Shown here piece after piece: positions 37,801 through 46,593 of a stretch of DNA of 64,000 bases. Origin of the DNA: Legionella rubrilucens (lineage in GTDB: Bacteria > Pseudomonadota > Gammaproteobacteria > Legionellales > Legionellaceae); contig NZ_LNYT01000007.1 in the NCBI RefSeq assembly GCF_001468125.1, positions 709,803 through 773,802 of the forward strand, written 5' to 3'. Each line of letters begins with the position of its first letter. Position 1 is the stretch's first letter. The position numbers and the translations under genes are program-made. The notes under the pieces were generated by a model, which had not been told where the DNA came from, made no database searches, and was given only the letters and a program-made list of their open reading frames with translations.

Positions 37801-38574
37801 ATGTCAAAGCAGGAATGGCCGGCATCCGACTATGCCATAGGTTCTTTTATTCAGGCTACCGTCGCCGACACGTTTTTACCTCAGTTGGCAATCAAACCGC
37901 AGGATGCGGTGCTGGATATCGGCTGCGGTAACGGCAGTTTCAGTTTAAAAATCATTGAGAAGGTACCTCTCGGTTCTTTTCTGGGTGTCGATGCTTCGGA
38001 AAACATGCTGGCGCTGGCTAAAGAAACCGCCAGGGATTACCCGAATGCCGACTGGCAACAGGCGGATGTATTGACGCTGCCCTATGAATCGGCGTTTGAT
38101 TACATTGTCTCGTTCTGGTGCCTGCAATGGGCAAGTGACATCAAGCGGGCATTTGCTAATATCGCCAGGGCGCTTAAACGAGGAGGAAAATTGTTTACGT
38201 TGTTCCCCACCGGGGATGATCCCTTCATGTGGACGTTTAACAGTGTCAGGGATTCAGGGCAGTTTGCTTCCCTCCGCGAATTCAAGCCGCCCGTCGATTA
38301 CTCCCGACTTCATCAGGACATGGAGCAACTCCATGCTTTGCCGCTTCAAACCGTGCACATTGAGCGAGTGGACGAAGCATTGACTTTACCCTCTTTAGAC
38401 ACTTTTCGTAAATTTGTAAACGGCATCGCTTTTTTCCATGGGCAAATTCAGCCTGAAGAAATTAAACGAATTAATGAAGCCATGGTGCAAATCTATGCTC
38501 AAAAAATGAAAGAGCACCACCAGGGGGATTGCCTTTTTAAATTTTCAGTGTTTGTTGTGACCGGGGAAAAGTAA
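37801..38574 (+). CDS. Class I SAM-dependent methyltransferase
   Basis: The start at ATG 37801 gives 257 residues; the frame is open 90 bases upstream, across the end of the preceding gene, without a better start. Motif I is VLDIGCGNGSFSLKI, motif II GVDASENML, and a post-motif region reads ADVLTLPYESAFDYIVSFWCL. The layout (Trp-rich core, C-terminal helical cap) resembles trans-aconitate or small-molecule O-methyltransferases. The substrate is not identifiable. Confidence 0.75.
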   Translation: MSKQEWPASDYAIGSFIQATVADTFLPQLAIKPQDAVLDIGCGNGSFSLKIIEKVPLGSFLGVDASENMLALAKETARDYPNADWQQADVLTLPYESAFDYIVSFWCLQWASDIKRAFANIARALKRGGKLFTLFPTGDDPFMWTFNSVRDSGQFASLREFKPPVDYSRLHQDMEQLHALPLQTVHIERVDEALTLPSLDTFRKFVNGIAFFHGQIQPEEIKRINEAMVQIYAQKMKEHHQGDCLFKFSVFVVTGEK

Positions 38575-38578
38575 CCGC

Positions 38579-38594
38579 CCCGGTCATGGCCGGG
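38579..38594. terminator. Short GC hairpin between convergent genes
   Basis: CCCGG (38579-38583) and CCGGG (38590-38594) with a six-base loop lie between convergent genes. The T-run on the plus strand begins about 15 bases later, so termination is only possible, not clear. Confidence 0.3.
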
Positions 38595-38600
38595 ACTGGG

Positions 38601-40172
38601 TTAAAATTTTTCCGCCGTGGCCAAATCCCAGTATTTTTTATAACTTGGCGGGATATCCGGCCCTAAAAGCTGACCCGGTTTTAAATAGTCATAGATTTCA
38701 CAAAAGGATTTCACGGATTCTTCGCTGACGCGGCGCATCAGAAAGTCCGGTTTTAAATCGCTGGGATTGGAAAGGCCCATGGCTCCCACCATTTCCAGAA
38801 AGCTTTTCATGGTGTTGCGGTGGTAATTGACGACGCGCTGCTTTTTAACATCCACAACCAGGCCTCGTTGAAGACGCTCGTTCTGGGTTGCGACCCCGGT
38901 AGGGCAGGTGTTGGCATTGCATTGTTTGGACTGAATGCAGCCAATAGCCATCATCATGGCCCGTGCGGCATTGCACATGTCGGCACCCATGGCAATTTTA
39001 GCCACCAGATCATAACCGCTGTACACCTTGCCGCTGCAAATGACCCGGATTTTGTCGCGCACATTGATGCCGACCAGGGCATTGTGCACAAACACCAGTG
39101 CTGCTTCCAGGGGTTCGCCGACGCGGTTGGTGTATTCCAGCGGTGCGGCCCCGGTGCCGCCTTCGGCACCGTCAACGGTGATGAAATCCGGCAGGATATT
39201 GGTGGCCAGCATGGCTTTGCAAATGCTCAGAAATTCTTCTTTACGGCCCAGGCAGAGTTTAAAGCCGACGGGCTTTCCTCCTGACAAATCGCGGAGTTTT
39301 TTCACAAATTCCAGCAGGCCAATCGGCGAGTTGAATGCGGTATGTGCAGGAGGAGACAGGACGTCTTCTCCCATTTTCACTTTCCTGACGCGTGCAATCT
39401 CCGCTGTTAACTTGGCGGCAGGCAGAATACCGCCATGCGACGGTTTCGCGCCCTGAGATAGTTTGATTTCAATCATTTTGACCTGTTCACGGTTCGCTTC
39501 AATTTTAAACTCTTCTTCACTGAAGTGTCCCTGATCGTCGCGGCAGCCAAAGTAGGCTGTCCCTAACTGGAAAATGATATCGCCGCCCTGCAGATGGTAC
39601 GGACTTAAACCCCCTTCGCCCGTGTTATGGGCAAAGCTGCCCAATTGTGCGCCTTTGTTTAAGGCCATGATGGCATTGGGCGACAAAGAGCCGTAACTCA
39701 TGGCTGAAATATTCAGGCGCGAGGCGCTGTAAGGTTTCTTGCAATCGGGTCCGCCCACAATGATGCGTGGTTCGACTTCCGAAACATGTTTGGGTGCCAG
39801 CGAATGCAAAACCCAGGTATATCCGACCTGGGTGATCTCACGTTCAGTGCCGAAAGGAACCGTATCGCGTACATTTTTGGCGCGTTGATAAATAAGAGAG
39901 CGGGCTTCGCGATTGAATGGCCTTTCCGCCTCATTGTCGGCAATGAAGTACTGCTGGATTTCCGGGCGGAAAAATTCAAGAAGGTAGCGGGAATGCCCAA
40001 GGACCGGGAAATTGCGCAGGATGGTATGCTCTTTCTGGGTGATGTCGTAAATCCAGAGAATGACAATGGGTGTCAATACCGCCAAAAACCATATGGTATC
40101 ATGCAGCATCACCAGAAACAGCAGGATGCCTAATAAAACCACTCCAAAACCGATATACCATTGGCGTCGCAT
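38601..40172 (-). CDS. FMN-binding glutamate-synthase-like protein, membrane-anchored
   Basis: The ATG at 40172 with AAGGAGAG upstream is the start (523 residues); the longer frame to 40313 has no such site. Residues about 5-45 form two membrane helices. The rest is the FMN/Fe-S synthase domain of the large subunit of glutamate synthase: LNISAMSYGSLS, GEGGLSPYHLQGGDIIFQLG, KLSQGAKPSHGGILP, FITVDGAEGGTGAAPLEYTN and the cysteine cluster CIQSKQCNANTCPTGVATQ. The glutaminase and GXGXG domains and a small subunit are missing, so it is not a classical GltBD. This stand-alone type occurs widely and its in vivo reaction is uncertain. Confidence 0.82.
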   Translation of the reverse strand: MRRQWYIGFGVVLLGILLFLVMLHDTIWFLAVLTPIVILWIYDITQKEHTILRNFPVLGHSRYLLEFFRPEIQQYFIADNEAERPFNREARSLIYQRAKNVRDTVPFGTEREITQVGYTWVLHSLAPKHVSEVEPRIIVGGPDCKKPYSASRLNISAMSYGSLSPNAIMALNKGAQLGSFAHNTGEGGLSPYHLQGGDIIFQLGTAYFGCRDDQGHFSEEEFKIEANREQVKMIEIKLSQGAKPSHGGILPAAKLTAEIARVRKVKMGEDVLSPPAHTAFNSPIGLLEFVKKLRDLSGGKPVGFKLCLGRKEEFLSICKAMLATNILPDFITVDGAEGGTGAAPLEYTNRVGEPLEAALVFVHNALVGINVRDKIRVICSGKVYSGYDLVAKIAMGADMCNAARAMMMAIGCIQSKQCNANTCPTGVATQNERLQRGLVVDVKKQRVVNYHRNTMKSFLEMVGAMGLSNPSDLKPDFLMRRVSEESVKSFCEIYDYLKPGQLLGPDIPPSYKKYWDLATAEKF

Positions 40173-40285
40173 CGTTTTCTCTCCTTGAAGACCTGCCTTG
40201 ATTATAGGTATATTCCTGACGATTAAACAATGTGAAATTGACAAACGCGCAAGTCTTTTTAAAATGACAATAAACACCTTTGCGG

Positions 40286-40930
40286 ATGCTCTCATTGCCG
40301 TACTCAACCACACCCTGGATAAAGATTAATGCCGATGGCCGTTACGCGCCGTTTCCCGGCGTGACAGTCATTTGCCCTGTCCGGGAGGAAGACACAACCT
40401 TCTGGCGGGCAGTTTATCAGGCACTGGTCGATGATCCCTTGTTATTACGTTATTTTTCGCCCCTGCCCATGGACAGTTACCACATGACGGCCATCAATGT
40501 GTTTACCCAGGCTAATGAAGGCGGGGAAGGGTGGGACCGGTTTCTGTCAGCGCATCGTCCATTCTTACAGCGCTTAAAAGCGAGCCTTGACCAGCAGTGC
40601 CTGAAGCCAATACTGACCATTGAAAAAATTATCGTCAGTGATGTCGTCCAGCTTTATGGTCATTTGCCGACAGCCCTGCGTGAGGCTATCGTGGCGCTGG
40701 CGCGGGACCATCACCTTGAGCATAAAATACCCCGCGTTTTTCATATTACGTTGGCGTATCGTTATCAAACGCCATCCGACGAGTGCCTGCAAACCATTAT
40801 CCGGCATGTCAGCAAAAGGTTGCAAAATCTGTTGCAGCATCACGCCGACACCTGGCCGCTTAAGCCGGCTGGATTGTATTGGTTCAACGACATGACGGCT
40901 TTTATCCCCTGGGGAGAGCAAAACGCTTGA
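40286..40930 (+). CDS. 2H phosphoesterase-like protein (DUF1868 type)
   Basis: The 214-residue protein (TTG two codons upstream also possible; no strong ribosome-binding site) has two HxT motifs, SYHMTAINVF in the first half and FHITLAYRY in the second, spaced as in the 2H phosphoesterase superfamily. These enzymes cleave or form 2',3'-cyclic or 2'-5' phosphodiester bonds in RNA or nucleotides. The N-terminal GRYAPFPGVTVICPV is like the DUF1868 subgroup. The true substrate is not known. It meets the histone-deacetylase-like gene tail to tail with no gap. Confidence 0.65.
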   Translation: MLSLPYSTTPWIKINADGRYAPFPGVTVICPVREEDTTFWRAVYQALVDDPLLLRYFSPLPMDSYHMTAINVFTQANEGGEGWDRFLSAHRPFLQRLKASLDQQCLKPILTIEKIIVSDVVQLYGHLPTALREAIVALARDHHLEHKIPRVFHITLAYRYQTPSDECLQTIIRHVSKRLQNLLQHHADTWPLKPAGLYWFNDMTAFIPWGEQNA

Positions 40931-41854
40931 TTAATGATGACTGCCATCATACAGCCCGCAAAGGTAACTGTGGGTGGAATCAGCCAGGGCCTCAAGATGG
41001 TAACCGCCTTCAAGAACAGAAATGATGTGGCCCTCACAATAATTTGCGGCCAGATTGGCGAGCGTGTGTCCAAGCCAGTAAAAGTCATCTTCATCCAGAT
41101 TTAAACCGCCAATGGGGTCACGCTTATGCGCGTCAAAGCCTGCGGAAACAAAAAGAATGTCGGGTTTAAATGCCTGTAACGGCGCAAGAATGCTTTCTTC
41201 AAAGCGCAGTCGGTATTCCTCGCCGGCTGTTCCTGCTGCAAGCGGTAAATGGATAATGCTCGGATGATCCCTGACTAAGGGAGTGAAAGGATAAAAAGGA
41301 TGTTGGAAAGAGGAACAGAAAAGAACGTCTGGTTTGTCTTTTAAAATGTGCTGAGTGCCATTACCATGGTGAACGTCAAAGTCAACAATGCCCACCTTTT
41401 TAACCCCGTAATGCTTAAGGGCATAAATGACGCCGCTTGCAATCGAGTTAAAAAAGCAAAATCCCATGGCCTGATTATATTCTGCATGATGCCCCGGCGG
41501 TCGGACCAGACAAAACACCTGCATGGCCTGCTGCTGATACACCTTATCCACGGCCTGGATAAGACTGCCGGCGGCATGCAGAGCAGCATTCAGGGAAAAC
41601 GGGTTCATCAGGGCATCAGGACCAACCGCTTTGTACCCGTGCACGGGGACGGCGGCGATCACATGATCAACATGGGCTCTGGCATGGGCGGCGTAGAGCC
41701 ATTGGCTGTCGATTGGTCTTGCCGTATGCCATTGCAGGGGGAGGGCTGAGGTTTGCAATTCATCCACAATGGCCTCAATCCTCGCCGGCGACTCGGGATG
41801 AAATGGCCCCATGTCATGCAACTGGCAAGCTTCATGGGTGATAATATCAATCAT
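40931..41854 (-). CDS. Histone deacetylase-like zinc amidohydrolase
   Basis: The 307-residue arginase/deacetylase-fold protein has all the zinc and catalytic residues of class II-type deacetylases. These are the His pair in RPPGHHAEYN, the ligands in VDFDVHHGNGTQ, the last Asp in SAGFDAHKRDP, and the transition-state Tyr in LEGGYHLEAL. Bacterial members act on acetylpolyamines, acetoin-related regulation or protein lysines. Legionella uses a larger deacetylase (LphD) as a chromatin-modifying effector; this protein is shorter and more like the housekeeping bacterial type. There is no signal peptide. Confidence 0.85.
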   Translation of the reverse strand: MIDIITHEACQLHDMGPFHPESPARIEAIVDELQTSALPLQWHTARPIDSQWLYAAHARAHVDHVIAAVPVHGYKAVGPDALMNPFSLNAALHAAGSLIQAVDKVYQQQAMQVFCLVRPPGHHAEYNQAMGFCFFNSIASGVIYALKHYGVKKVGIVDFDVHHGNGTQHILKDKPDVLFCSSFQHPFYPFTPLVRDHPSIIHLPLAAGTAGEEYRLRFEESILAPLQAFKPDILFVSAGFDAHKRDPIGGLNLDEDDFYWLGHTLANLAANYCEGHIISVLEGGYHLEALADSTHSYLCGLYDGSHH

Positions 41855-41936
41855 GGTTCATGCGTTACAGTACTTTCTAAAATTATAGCATTAACCAGCC
41901 TGCCGTAGCGCAGCCCCGACGTGCCGTAGATCCAAG

Positions 41937-42818
41937 CTAGATCACTTCCGTCAGATAGGCGTAGGCTTTGCGTGCATAGTCTAAAGGCGGTGCCTTGGCG
42001 GGATCCTGCTCTGCCTCGACGATCATCCAGCCCTGATAATTGAATTGCCGCAATTCCTGAAGAACGGCCGCAAAATCCAGTTCCCCATCCCCGGGAACGG
42101 TAAACACACCCTGACGTACGGCATCCATGAAACTTAAGTCCTGTTGTTGGACCTGATGAAGAATGTTGCTGCGGATATCTTTTAAATGCACATAACGGAT
42201 TCGCCGGCCGTATTTTTTAATCAGGCTGACCGGGTGAATGCCAGCCATTGCGGCGTGACCGGTATCCAGCAGCAGGGCGACGAGCTCAGGGCTTGTGTGC
42301 TGCATCAGGTAATCAATTTCCTGTTCGTTAAACACACCGGTTCCCGCATGGTAATGGTAGGCGATCTGCATATTGAAATCGTGGGCTATGCGGCCAAGGG
42401 TATGTAAGCCCTGGATCAGTTGCTGCCATTGGCTGGCGCTGAATTCCGGCTTATTATTTCCAAAAATGGGGTGCGGCGTTCCCTGAATGGCGCCGCCGCA
42501 TTCACAGACATTGACGAATCGGGCGCCCAAGGCTCGCATAAAACTTAAATGATCAAGAAAACGCGACAGGGTGGCATCGTATTGCTCGGTTTCGGTAAAA
42601 AAAGTACTGAACCAGGCACTGGCCATTTCAAGGCCTCTTTCAGCCAGGGATTGCTTTAGCACGGCCAGATTACGGGGGTACTTGTTGCCCATTTCCGTGC
42701 CGACAAAACCGGCCTCCGCCATTTCCCGCAGGCATTGTTCAAAGCTGATGTCCCGGCCCAGGGAGGGATCATCATCATTGCACCAGTTGATGGGGGCGAT
42801 GCCGAGTTTGATGCTCAT
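41937..42818 (-). CDS. iolE: Inosose dehydratase IolE
   Basis: IolE dehydrates 2-keto-myo-inositol to the trione-type intermediate used by IolD. The start ATG at 42818 follows AAGGAG by six bases (293 residues). The TIM-barrel protein begins KLGIAPINWCNDDDPSLG, has the metal-binding region IAYHYHAGTGVF, LLLDTGHAAMAG and YVHLKDIR, and ends with the conserved GWMIVEAEQDP. It is the last gene of the inositol operon. Confidence 0.93.
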   Translation of the reverse strand: MSIKLGIAPINWCNDDDPSLGRDISFEQCLREMAEAGFVGTEMGNKYPRNLAVLKQSLAERGLEMASAWFSTFFTETEQYDATLSRFLDHLSFMRALGARFVNVCECGGAIQGTPHPIFGNNKPEFSASQWQQLIQGLHTLGRIAHDFNMQIAYHYHAGTGVFNEQEIDYLMQHTSPELVALLLDTGHAAMAGIHPVSLIKKYGRRIRYVHLKDIRSNILHQVQQQDLSFMDAVRQGVFTVPGDGELDFAAVLQELRQFNYQGWMIVEAEQDPAKAPPLDYARKAYAYLTEVI

Positions 42819-42828
42819 GTGTTGCTCC

Positions 42829-44694
42829 TTAATAATCTTTAATCGCTTCAAGCTGACGGGTCATTTGTTCGTAGGCCTTTTGCACCTGCGGTGATTTGGA
42901 CTGAGCCGCTACGCCGACCCGCCACCAGGTGTGATAGCCCTGACTCATGGTTTTAGGCAGAACCGGTAAAACAATGACGCAACTCTGTGTTTCCTTTTTA
43001 GCGGCCTGCAGTGCAGTTTTAAGCTGTTCATAGCCTTCCGCATAAAAACTTTTTGCGCCAAGTGCCGTGGCATACTGACAAAAATCGATGGTTAAATACT
43101 CCCCTGTTAATCGCCCGGATTGGGGATCGCGGTGGCGGAATTCGTTGCCAAATCCCTGGCTGCCGTGCGCTTCCTGCAGGTTGCGGATGCACTGATATCC
43201 GTGGTTATCAAACAGAAGAATGGTGATTTTTTTATGTTCCTGAATGCAGGTGACCAATTCGGAATGCATCATCAGGTAACTGCCGTCGCCTGCCAGCACA
43301 TACACCTCGCCGGTATCGCCTTTGGCAAGACGAACACCCAGTCCGCCGGCGACTTCGTAGCCCATGCAGGAATAAGCGTATTCCAGATGATAATCCTTAG
43401 GCTGTTTGCATTGCCACAAGCGATGCAAATCCCCTGGCAAACTGCCGGCCGCGCTGACAATCACATCCTCGGCGGTGACAAATTGATTGAGTTCAGCAAG
43501 GACGACTGTTTGCTCAAGCCCTTCTTCGCGTATCGGCTGGCTTATCCGCTTTAATTCCTTTTCCCAGGCCAGCCGGTAGTCTTTAATCTGTTGTTGATAG
43601 GACAGGTCGGTCTGGTAATCCTTCAATGCCTGCGACAATTGCTCAAGGCCGGTCCGTGCATCGGCTTTTAAACTGAGACTGTCCATTTTCACGCTGTCAA
43701 AACGGCTGATGTTGAGGTTGATGAGTTGGCAGTCTGCCTGTCTGAATCCTGACTTGGATGCGGTAGTAAAATCCTGAAGACGCGAGCCCGCCACCAGAAT
43801 GACGTCGGCCTGTGCAGCCAGGCGATTGGCGGCCTCTGAACCGGTAACCCCAATGCCGCCGACATTGAAGGGATGGCTTGCTGAAAGGGCGCTTTTCCCC
43901 GCCTGCGTTTCAGCCACCGGGATGCCATGCCTGGCAGCAAAATCAGCCAGGGCTGCTGTGGCTAAGGAATAATGCACACCGCCTCCGGCAATGATGAGGG
44001 GGCATTTTGCCCGCTGAAGTAAATTCACCGCGCGCTGCAGGGCGTCCTGAGGCAGTGAGGGCCGCTCAATGAACCACTGGCGTTTGTTGAAAAACGATTC
44101 AGGGTAATCGTAACATTCCGATTGCACATCCTGCGGCAGGCAGAGGGTCACAGCACCCGTTTCTGCGGGATCAGTCAACACACGAAAGGCGTTGATGCAG
44201 GCCGTCATCAATTGTTCCGGGCGGGAAATCCTGTCCCAGTATCGACTCACCGGTTTAAAGCAGTCATTGACTGACAGGGTGTAGTCATGCGGGATTTCGA
44301 GCTGCTGCAACACCGGATCGGGTTGACGGCAACTGAACACGTCCCCGGGCAGAAGCAGCAGGGGAATGCGATTGGTGGTGGCCGTCGCCGCGGCAGTCAC
44401 CATATTGGTTGCACCCGGTCCAATGGAGGAGGTGCAGGCAAAAATCCTCAGGCGGTTATGCTGTTTGGCAAAGGCAATGGCAGTATGGGCCATGCCCTGT
44501 TCATTATGACCCTGATAATAGATCAGGCCGCCATGGTCATATTCCAGGGCTTCACCAAGTCCTGTGACATTGCCGTGTCCAAAAATACCGAAGACGCCTT
44601 CCACAAAGCGCTGCTCGACACCATCCATCACCACGTATTGGTTGGCTAAAAACCGTAAAAGAGCCTGAGCCATGGTTAATCGAATTTTCTTCAT
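42829..44694 (-). CDS. iolD: 3D-(3,5/4)-trihydroxycyclohexane-1,2-dione hydrolase IolD
   Basis: IolD opens the inositol-derived ring with thiamine diphosphate. The 621-residue protein has the acetolactate-synthase architecture: the N-terminal domain with catalytic Glu region (VFGIFGHGNVTGLG and GHNEQGMAH), a central domain, and the C-terminal ThDP motif starting GDGSYLMMHSELV and closing with FDNHGYQCI. Its start overlaps the iolCB stop by four bases (ATGA), and iolE begins ten bases behind it. Confidence 0.95.
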   Translation of the reverse strand: MKKIRLTMAQALLRFLANQYVVMDGVEQRFVEGVFGIFGHGNVTGLGEALEYDHGGLIYYQGHNEQGMAHTAIAFAKQHNRLRIFACTSSIGPGATNMVTAAATATTNRIPLLLLPGDVFSCRQPDPVLQQLEIPHDYTLSVNDCFKPVSRYWDRISRPEQLMTACINAFRVLTDPAETGAVTLCLPQDVQSECYDYPESFFNKRQWFIERPSLPQDALQRAVNLLQRAKCPLIIAGGGVHYSLATAALADFAARHGIPVAETQAGKSALSASHPFNVGGIGVTGSEAANRLAAQADVILVAGSRLQDFTTASKSGFRQADCQLINLNISRFDSVKMDSLSLKADARTGLEQLSQALKDYQTDLSYQQQIKDYRLAWEKELKRISQPIREEGLEQTVVLAELNQFVTAEDVIVSAAGSLPGDLHRLWQCKQPKDYHLEYAYSCMGYEVAGGLGVRLAKGDTGEVYVLAGDGSYLMMHSELVTCIQEHKKITILLFDNHGYQCIRNLQEAHGSQGFGNEFRHRDPQSGRLTGEYLTIDFCQYATALGAKSFYAEGYEQLKTALQAAKKETQSCVIVLPVLPKTMSQGYHTWWRVGVAAQSKSPQVQKAYEQMTRQLEAIKDY

Positions 44695-46586
44695 CGCGCT
44701 TCCTTATTGTTTCCCTGCCATGATCGAAGTCGTGATCCAGCCTGGCGTGTCCACTCGTGTTCGCTCTGGAACGTGGGGGTTAGATAGGGCTTGTCAGGCT
44801 GATGGCGAATAAACCACAGCGTGTACATGGCGTAACCCGGTGCGGTGCAGTGCGCATGCGACTGGCCTTCTGCAATTTGAAACGTGTCGTTGTGTTCAAT
44901 CCGCAACACCTCGCGGCCGTTTTCCCCGAAGGCAAAGCCCTGAGGTTCGGAAAAACGGTAGTGGTAAATTTCCGGCTGCGGGTGAACATGCGGCGGATAA
45001 CTGGACCAGCGGCCCTGAAAGGTAATGATTTCACCCACCACCAGATTCGATTCGGGACGATTACGTTTGTCAAAGACGGTGCGGACCATTCGGTAAGACG
45101 TATTGTCCAGCAGACCCTTGCCGCGATGATCGCATTCAAGCAGATTGGACTCATCGAAAAACACAGGTGCAAAGGATTGCTCGTTTTCTGTTTCAATCAG
45201 CATGATCTCGCAATCACTCAAGGCGTCCACATGTGCCGGTGTGCCGGCAGGGCAGTGAAGAACCAGAGGCAGCTGGGAGAAATAATCCGTGCGTTCCGCT
45301 TCTTTTGTCAGGGACTGGTAATGGAAAATAACCCGGCCGGTCATCAGCAGAGCCGCAAATTCATAGTGGGTGTCAAAATGAAATGTCTGGCCGCTTTTTA
45401 GTCGAAGTGAGCTGAAATTCATGCCTGTGGTTAAGGTGGATTTCTGCATGTCGACAATGCGGTTTAAACCGTCTTTGAATCCCTGGGGTTGTTTAAGCAG
45501 GGTTTCAGAAGAGGAAGTGAACGATTGATGAAGTTTGGCTAATTCATCACTCGCCCAGATGTCAGGATCCTCTGCATAATGGCTGATGAAGTAATTTAAT
45601 TCAGGCCAGAAGGGGATGGCGGGTGCACAGCCATGACGGGTAACCACCAGCGCACCACAGGCATTGGCGTAGGTCATGGCCTTATCAAAGGATTCACCCT
45701 TCAGCAGACCGCGCAGCAAACCGGCCATGAAACCATCGCCGGCACCCAGCACATTGAGAACGGGGACAGGGAACGATTGGCTGGAATATGGCCTGCTGTT
45801 CTGGGCGAAATAAACCTCACAGCCTTTTTCGCCCTGTTTCATGACAATGGGCGCCTCCGTGATGCCGCGAATCGTCTGCAGGGCCTTGTGAATGTCCTCG
45901 TTGCCCCCTGCAATGCAGATTTCTTCTTCTGTACCGACCACCAGTGCGCAGTGGGGTAGAATCTGCTGGTAGGTTTGGGTGACGCGGCGGCTGGTTAAAT
46001 AACGGAGTTCGCCATTGCCCAGGTCCGTCAAACCCCACAACACCGGACGGTAATCCAGATCCATAATGACGGCGGTGCGTGTTTTTTTTGCCACGCTGAC
46101 TGCATGGCGGCTGGTAGCAAACATCGAGGAAGTCGACAGCCCCGTACCGGTGATGAGCAGGGCTTTTGCCTCAGCGATTCTGTCTTCCTGGACATGTTCA
46201 GGCTTTAGCTGCATATCGGCACAGTCATTACGATAAAACATCAGCGGGAAATCATGCGGCGGTTTAATTCCCAGCAATACCAAACCGGTTAAATGCTGGC
46301 TGGATTCCTGAAGAAGGCTGATGTCCACGCCTTCCCGCATCAGGGTCTGTTTGAGAAAAGTACCCATGTCATCCTTGCCCACGCAGGAAAACATCAGGCT
46401 TTTTAGTCCAAGCCGTGCGGCTCCAACAGCAATATTGCCAGCGCAGCCGCCTAAATATTTTCGGAATGTCTGAGCCTCTACCAGACTGCTGCCTATTTGT
46501 TCCGCATAGAGATCGACAGCCACACGTCCCATGACGATGACATCCACGGGACGATCGTTTTCAAAGACAAAATCAGTCTGCGTCAT
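44691..46586 (-). CDS. iolCB: Fused 5-dehydro-2-deoxygluconokinase / 5-deoxyglucuronate isomerase (IolC-IolB)
   Basis: One 631-residue protein joins two steps. Residues about 10-340 are a PfkB-type kinase (IolC) with KYLGGCAGNIAVGAARLG and the catalytic NVLGAGDGFMAGLLRGL. Residues about 370-631 are the cupin-type isomerase IolB (WSSYPPHVHPQPEIYHYRF and SHAHCTAPGYAMYTLWFIRH). The start is ATG at 46586 behind GAGGCGG. The IolC half lacks the extra C-terminal aldolase-like DUF2090 domain found in some proteobacterial IolC proteins. The fusion order (kinase before isomerase) is opposite to the pathway order, in which IolB acts first. L. pneumophila has the same kind of fusion. Confidence 0.93.
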   Translation of the reverse strand: MTQTDFVFENDRPVDVIVMGRVAVDLYAEQIGSSLVEAQTFRKYLGGCAGNIAVGAARLGLKSLMFSCVGKDDMGTFLKQTLMREGVDISLLQESSQHLTGLVLLGIKPPHDFPLMFYRNDCADMQLKPEHVQEDRIAEAKALLITGTGLSTSSMFATSRHAVSVAKKTRTAVIMDLDYRPVLWGLTDLGNGELRYLTSRRVTQTYQQILPHCALVVGTEEEICIAGGNEDIHKALQTIRGITEAPIVMKQGEKGCEVYFAQNSRPYSSQSFPVPVLNVLGAGDGFMAGLLRGLLKGESFDKAMTYANACGALVVTRHGCAPAIPFWPELNYFISHYAEDPDIWASDELAKLHQSFTSSSETLLKQPQGFKDGLNRIVDMQKSTLTTGMNFSSLRLKSGQTFHFDTHYEFAALLMTGRVIFHYQSLTKEAERTDYFSQLPLVLHCPAGTPAHVDALSDCEIMLIETENEQSFAPVFFDESNLLECDHRGKGLLDNTSYRMVRTVFDKRNRPESNLVVGEIITFQGRWSSYPPHVHPQPEIYHYRFSEPQGFAFGENGREVLRIEHNDTFQIAEGQSHAHCTAPGYAMYTLWFIRHQPDKPYLTPTFQSEHEWTRQAGSRLRSWQGNNKEAR

Positions 46587-46593
46587 AGCCGCC

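Noticed and set aside
40173..40313. Upstream extension of the glutamate-synthase-like frame
   Set aside because: The AAGGAGAG site in front of ATG 40172 decides the start; the extension has no ribosome-binding site.
41855..41936. Repeated CTACGGC / GCCGTAG sequence behind iolE as a terminator
   Set aside because: The two copies are direct, not inverted, repeats and no T-run follows.
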